From: Chitinophagaceae bacterium UBA4411
Lineage (GTDB): Bacteria; Bacteroidota; Bacteroidia; Chitinophagales; Chitinophagaceae
DNA: 64,000 nt
Reading direction: 5' to 3'
Assembly: GCA_002400415.1 (NCBI GenBank)
Contig: DGQP01000014.1
Location: 124,001-188,000 of the forward strand
Within the stretch, counting starts at the first letter, position 1; each line of letters begins with the position of its first letter. This document shows positions 62,401 through 64,000 of this stretch, in pieces. Below the pieces are notes generated by a model. It did no database searches, was not told the DNA's origin, and saw only the letters and a program-made list of their open reading frames with translations. The translations under genes were made by a program, and so were the position numbers.

Positions 62401-62876
62401 TTCAATACCGCATCCTGGCTGTTACCAAACCCGATCTGCCGGCCAAAGCTTCCTTCGGCTTTAATAGAACCGAAGTTGAACATCCCTTTTTGCTGTTCAT
62501 TATACCCGTCATTGAATTCATAGGGCTTAACATAGAAATTATTCATTACGCTGTCATAGTTCATCCGCTGTGCCACCGGGTTAAGTTTGTACGGAAAGAC
62601 ACGGTAACTGATGGTGATCGTCTCACTAACCGGTTTTTTAATCCAGTACAGCATACTATTGATGAAATCAAACCTGTAATCAGCAGCCGGAATATCTTTT
62701 ATTTCGATTGTATTGGGGATTGTACTGAGTGAGTCTATTTTTAAACTGTCTGCCTTTATTTGAAATGTTTTCTGCCGGAGATTGGACACAGGAGCCTGTC
62801 CCGGAAGCTGGGCCTGGCTCCACAGAGATGATTGGATAAGCAGCAATAAGACTGATATTCTGTACAAACCACTCAA
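59409..62876 (-). CDS. Large outer-membrane protein of unknown function
   Basis: 1155 residues. The start is a TTG (62874-62876): an in-frame TAA lies five codons upstream and no ATG follows for about 70 codons, yet the TTG begins a clean signal peptide (RISVLLLLIQSSLWSQAQ). The N-terminal third has SprA-like wording (RVFLDGVLLQRGEDQDYVIN, TAELTFTPKRMI), and most of the rest is barrel-like with alternating strands. A region WIDYNNDGVQQLNEFE resembles an EF-hand-like calcium loop. I do not recognise the family; it may be a type IX-system or surface-assembly relative. Monocistronic, convergent with ychF. Confidence 0.7.
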   Translation of the reverse strand: MSGLYRISVLLLLIQSSLWSQAQLPGQAPVSNLRQKTFQIKADSLKIDSLSTIPNTIEIKDIPAADYRFDFINSMLYWIKKPVSETITISYRVFPYKLNPVAQRMNYDSVMNNFYVKPYEFNDGYNEQQKGMFNFGSIKAEGSFGRQIGFGNSQDAVLNSTLNLQLSGMLGDSIEIQAAITDNNIPIQPDGNTQQLNEFDQVFLQFKKKNWQLNLGDLELRQNQSYFLNFYKRLQGISFQTKNQVAKNITSNTLVSGSIAKGKFTRNVFQGLEGNQGPYRLTGANNEFFFIILANTERVFLDGVLLQRGEDQDYVINYNTAELTFTPKRMITKDSRIQVEFEYAERSYLNANLYLAQEFEFNKRLKLRVGAFNNGDARNSQINQLLDDPQKQFLSNIGDSIQNAFYSSAVPDTFAAGKVLYEKIYVGLDSFYQYSTNPALAKYSLSFIDVGDGKGNYVTDFNGANGKVYKYVPPVGAIKQGKYEPIIILVTPKKQQLVNMGIDYIVNKNTILKAEVATSSYDVNTFSKKDDGDDRGFAAKFQLTNNKQLSAKNKLQLNTALDYEFVQDKFKPLERLRTVEFSRDWGLPLVPALATENIIRASAALRDNKDHSLSYQFVNYHRSDNYNGFQNALKHGVRWKGWQFNNEFVATSFNSANDKGLFLRPVIDMSKEMKQLKNWKLGFRYALEQNSARYKTTDTLTPSAFSFDSYSVYLKSDEQKKNKYGITFFTRSDKYQVSKDFVRGDRSLNLNLQTELLANPKRQLYLNTTFRKLKVYDATVSKQKEDETILGRAEYNMTEWRGFITGNMLYEVGAGQEQRRDFAYLEVPAGTGQYAWIDYNNDGVQQLNEFELAAFADQAKFIRIFTPTNEFIKANYITFNYRFDISPRVLLNKPGLKGIKKLLSKLNLLTSLQVSKKSLSKGNFEFNPFKYAVDDTALITLNTAILNTLSFNRFSSKWGVDFTNRRDNSKSLLTYGYESRKLNDWLVKFRWNISRAVSLTVNGKKGLNALYTPQFNNRNYQLDIYNAEPNLTFIRGTSFRLITGYKFETKKNLPLYGGEKSTSHSLNLESKYNILQSSSVTGKFTFNNIDYKSPANTTVSYIMLDGLLPGKNYLWSLGFTKRLLNNLELTMQYDGRKPGTSRTVHVGRASITALF

Positions 62877-62964
62877 AAGCAGCAGGTTTTACTCAAAATC
62901 GTAAAAAAAGGTCTTTTTATTGTCCTAAAGTTTTCCCTGCCTGTTAATTCAGGCAGCCTTACAG

Positions 62965-62994
62965 TAAAAAACCCTTTCTCCACTAAAGAAAGGG
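62965..62994 (-). terminator. Rho-independent terminator of the sdh operon
   Basis: On the minus strand, CCCTTTCT-(7 nt)-AGAAAGGG followed by six T (62971-62966). It lies 28 bp after the sdhB stop codon. Confidence 0.85.
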
Positions 62995-63021
62995 CTTCTG
63001 CCATATAAGCTTTTCATCCTT

Positions 63022-63783
63022 TTATTGTGACACCAAAGCAGCGAGGCTAAATTCAGCATTCAATCTTGCAATATTGGTAATGGAAATTCCTTTGGGACAA
63101 ACAGCTTCACAGGCACCGGTGTTGGTACAGGCACCAAAACCTTCTTTATCCATCTGTGCCACCATGTTCAAAGCCCTTGATTTCCGTTCCGGAGAACCCT
63201 GGGGCAACAGCGCTAAATGGGAAACTTTTGCCGAAACAAATAACAGGGCTGAAGAGTTTTTACAAGCTGCCACACAAGCACCGCAACCAATACAGGCAGC
63301 TGCTGCAAAAGCGGCATCGGCCTTATCTTTTTCTACAGGCATAGCATTGGCATCCACAGCATTACCCGTGTTGACTGAAATATAACCTCCGGCCTGGATA
63401 ATACGGTCAAAAGCGGAGCGATCCACTATCAGGTCTTTAATCACCGGGAAAGCATTAGCCCTCCAGGGTTCAATAGTAATAGTATCCCCGTCCTTATAAG
63501 CTCTCATATGCAACTGGCAGGTGGTGTTCTGTTCCCAGGGTCCATGCGGGCGGCCATCGATATACATGGAGCAGGCGCCACAGATACCTTCACGGCAATC
63601 ATGGTCAAAAGCGATCGGATCTTTTCCGTCCCGGATCAGCTCCTCATTCAACACATCGATCATTTCCAGAAAAGACATTTCGGAAGAAATATTCTTTACA
63701 GGATACGACTCAAACCCACCTTTGTCATTTGCATTTTTTTGTCTCCAGACTTTCAGCGTAAGATTCATCATGTAGTGCTCCAT
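63022..63783 (-). CDS. sdhB: Succinate dehydrogenase/fumarate reductase iron-sulfur subunit
   Basis: 253 residues. It carries electrons from the flavoprotein to the membrane quinone site. The [2Fe-2S] site uses Cys63, Cys68, Cys71 and Cys89 in CREGICGAC and QNTTC. The C-terminal half holds the CIGCGACVAAC and CTNTGACEAVCPKG clusters for [4Fe-4S] and [3Fe-4S]. This pattern belongs to the two-haem, single-membrane-subunit type common in Bacteroidota. It follows the sdhA stop by about 30 bp and is followed by a terminator. The membrane subunit is expected upstream, outside the window. Confidence 0.96.
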   Translation of the reverse strand: MEHYMMNLTLKVWRQKNANDKGGFESYPVKNISSEMSFLEMIDVLNEELIRDGKDPIAFDHDCREGICGACSMYIDGRPHGPWEQNTTCQLHMRAYKDGDTITIEPWRANAFPVIKDLIVDRSAFDRIIQAGGYISVNTGNAVDANAMPVEKDKADAAFAAAACIGCGACVAACKNSSALLFVSAKVSHLALLPQGSPERKSRALNMVAQMDKEGFGACTNTGACEAVCPKGISITNIARLNAEFSLAALVSQ

Positions 63784-63812
63784 AACGCAATAAATATTGT
63801 TCGTTATAAAAA

Positions 63813-64000
63813 TTATTTATAAGACCGTTGTGTCGGCTTCGCTATTTCAAACTCCAGGTTCTCCTTGTGCAATTCCCAGCTGCTTTCTCCTTTATATTCC
63901 CAGGCTGCCACATAGGCAAAGTTCACATCATCTCTTTTTGCTTCTCCTTCCTCAGTCTGGCTTTCTTCCCGGAAGTGACCGCCGCAACTTTCATTGCGGT
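63813..64000 (-). CDS. sdhA: Succinate dehydrogenase/fumarate reductase flavoprotein subunit, C-terminal end (partial)
   Basis: Only the last 62 codons are in the window; the gene continues past 64000. The fragment reads RNESCGGHFREESQTEEGEA, then FAYVAAWEYKGESSWELHKE and ends in TQRSYK before TAA at 63813-63815. RNESCGGHFR is the conserved C-terminal segment of Bacteroidota SdhA proteins, containing the substrate-linked Arg and His. It is the gene before sdhB (29 bp), same strand. Confidence 0.93.
   Translation of the reverse strand, partial: RNESCGGHFREESQTEEGEAKRDDVNFAYVAAWEYKGESSWELHKENLEFEIAKPTQRSYK

Noticed and set aside
1..64000. CRISPR array
   Set aside because: No regularly spaced direct repeats of 24-40 bp were seen; the repeats present are palindromic singles or pairs.

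Overview
The window is a chromosomal segment from a member of the Bacteroidota, most likely family Chitinophagaceae or a close relative. The signs are a SusC/SusD pair, a LytS/LytTR two-component pair, DUF6090, DUF4397, DUF5694 and DUF6265 proteins, an OstA-like/LptD envelope set, a succinate dehydrogenase of the Bacteroidota type, A-rich leaders without clear Shine-Dalgarno sites, and several exact TAnnTTTG (-7) promoter boxes. The family assignment is an inference from gene content; there is no rRNA here to settle it.

Layout. 0-9.2 kb: cytochrome c, a secreted unknown, a very large secreted BNR/VPS10-type repeat protein, an amidohydrolase with a SnoaL-like tail, a PAS histidine kinase and a TMEM175-like channel. 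9.2-21.5 kb: mixed metabolic and exported proteins (outer-membrane barrel, a 59-residue hydrophilic protein, ChbG/YdjC-like deacetylase, SDR, PQQ-type sugar dehydrogenase lipoprotein, M1 peptidase, LLM flavoprotein, DUF5694), the LytS/LytTR pair, and a class B3 metallo-beta-lactamase of the Gln116 (GOB-like) type. 21.6-27.9 kb: a small secreted protein and a complete RND efflux operon (adaptor, HAE1 pump, TolC-type lipoprotein).

27.9-33.3 kb is the unusual part: an AT-rich block of seven genes, all on the minus strand, which falls into three units. Each unit ends at its 3' side in a structured intergenic element. Two copies are clearly homologous and a third is diverged; all three keep a hairpin at the same place while its bases change in a compensating way. 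The outermost gene, encoding tandem helix-turn-helix-like repeats fused to a PD-(D/E)XK-like nuclease domain, is bracketed by inverted copies of a GTTATAGGCC motif. This arrangement resembles gene cassettes that carry a structured recombination site, although no integrase lies in the window.

33.3-39.5 kb: a Gfo/Idh/MocA oxidoreductase, urocanate hydratase and histidine ammonia-lyase with a purine nucleoside phosphorylase between them, and tRNA-Arg(TCT). This section carries several classes of short palindromic repeats, one of which sits in frame inside the urocanate hydratase gene. 39.6-49.4 kb: uracil-DNA glycosylase, GNAT, PlsC, then an envelope block with LptD on one strand and, on the other, two tandem N-acetylmuramoyl-L-alanine amidases, an MlaD-type MCE protein and an OstA/LptA-like protein. 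49.6-56.8 kb: a small exported protein, a DeoR regulator and a SusC-SusD-DUF4397 operon closed by a strong terminator. 56.8-64 kb: a fused SpmA/SpmB-like membrane protein, YchF, a 1155-residue outer-membrane protein that apparently starts at TTG, and the 3' part of the succinate dehydrogenase operon, with sdhA cut by the window edge.
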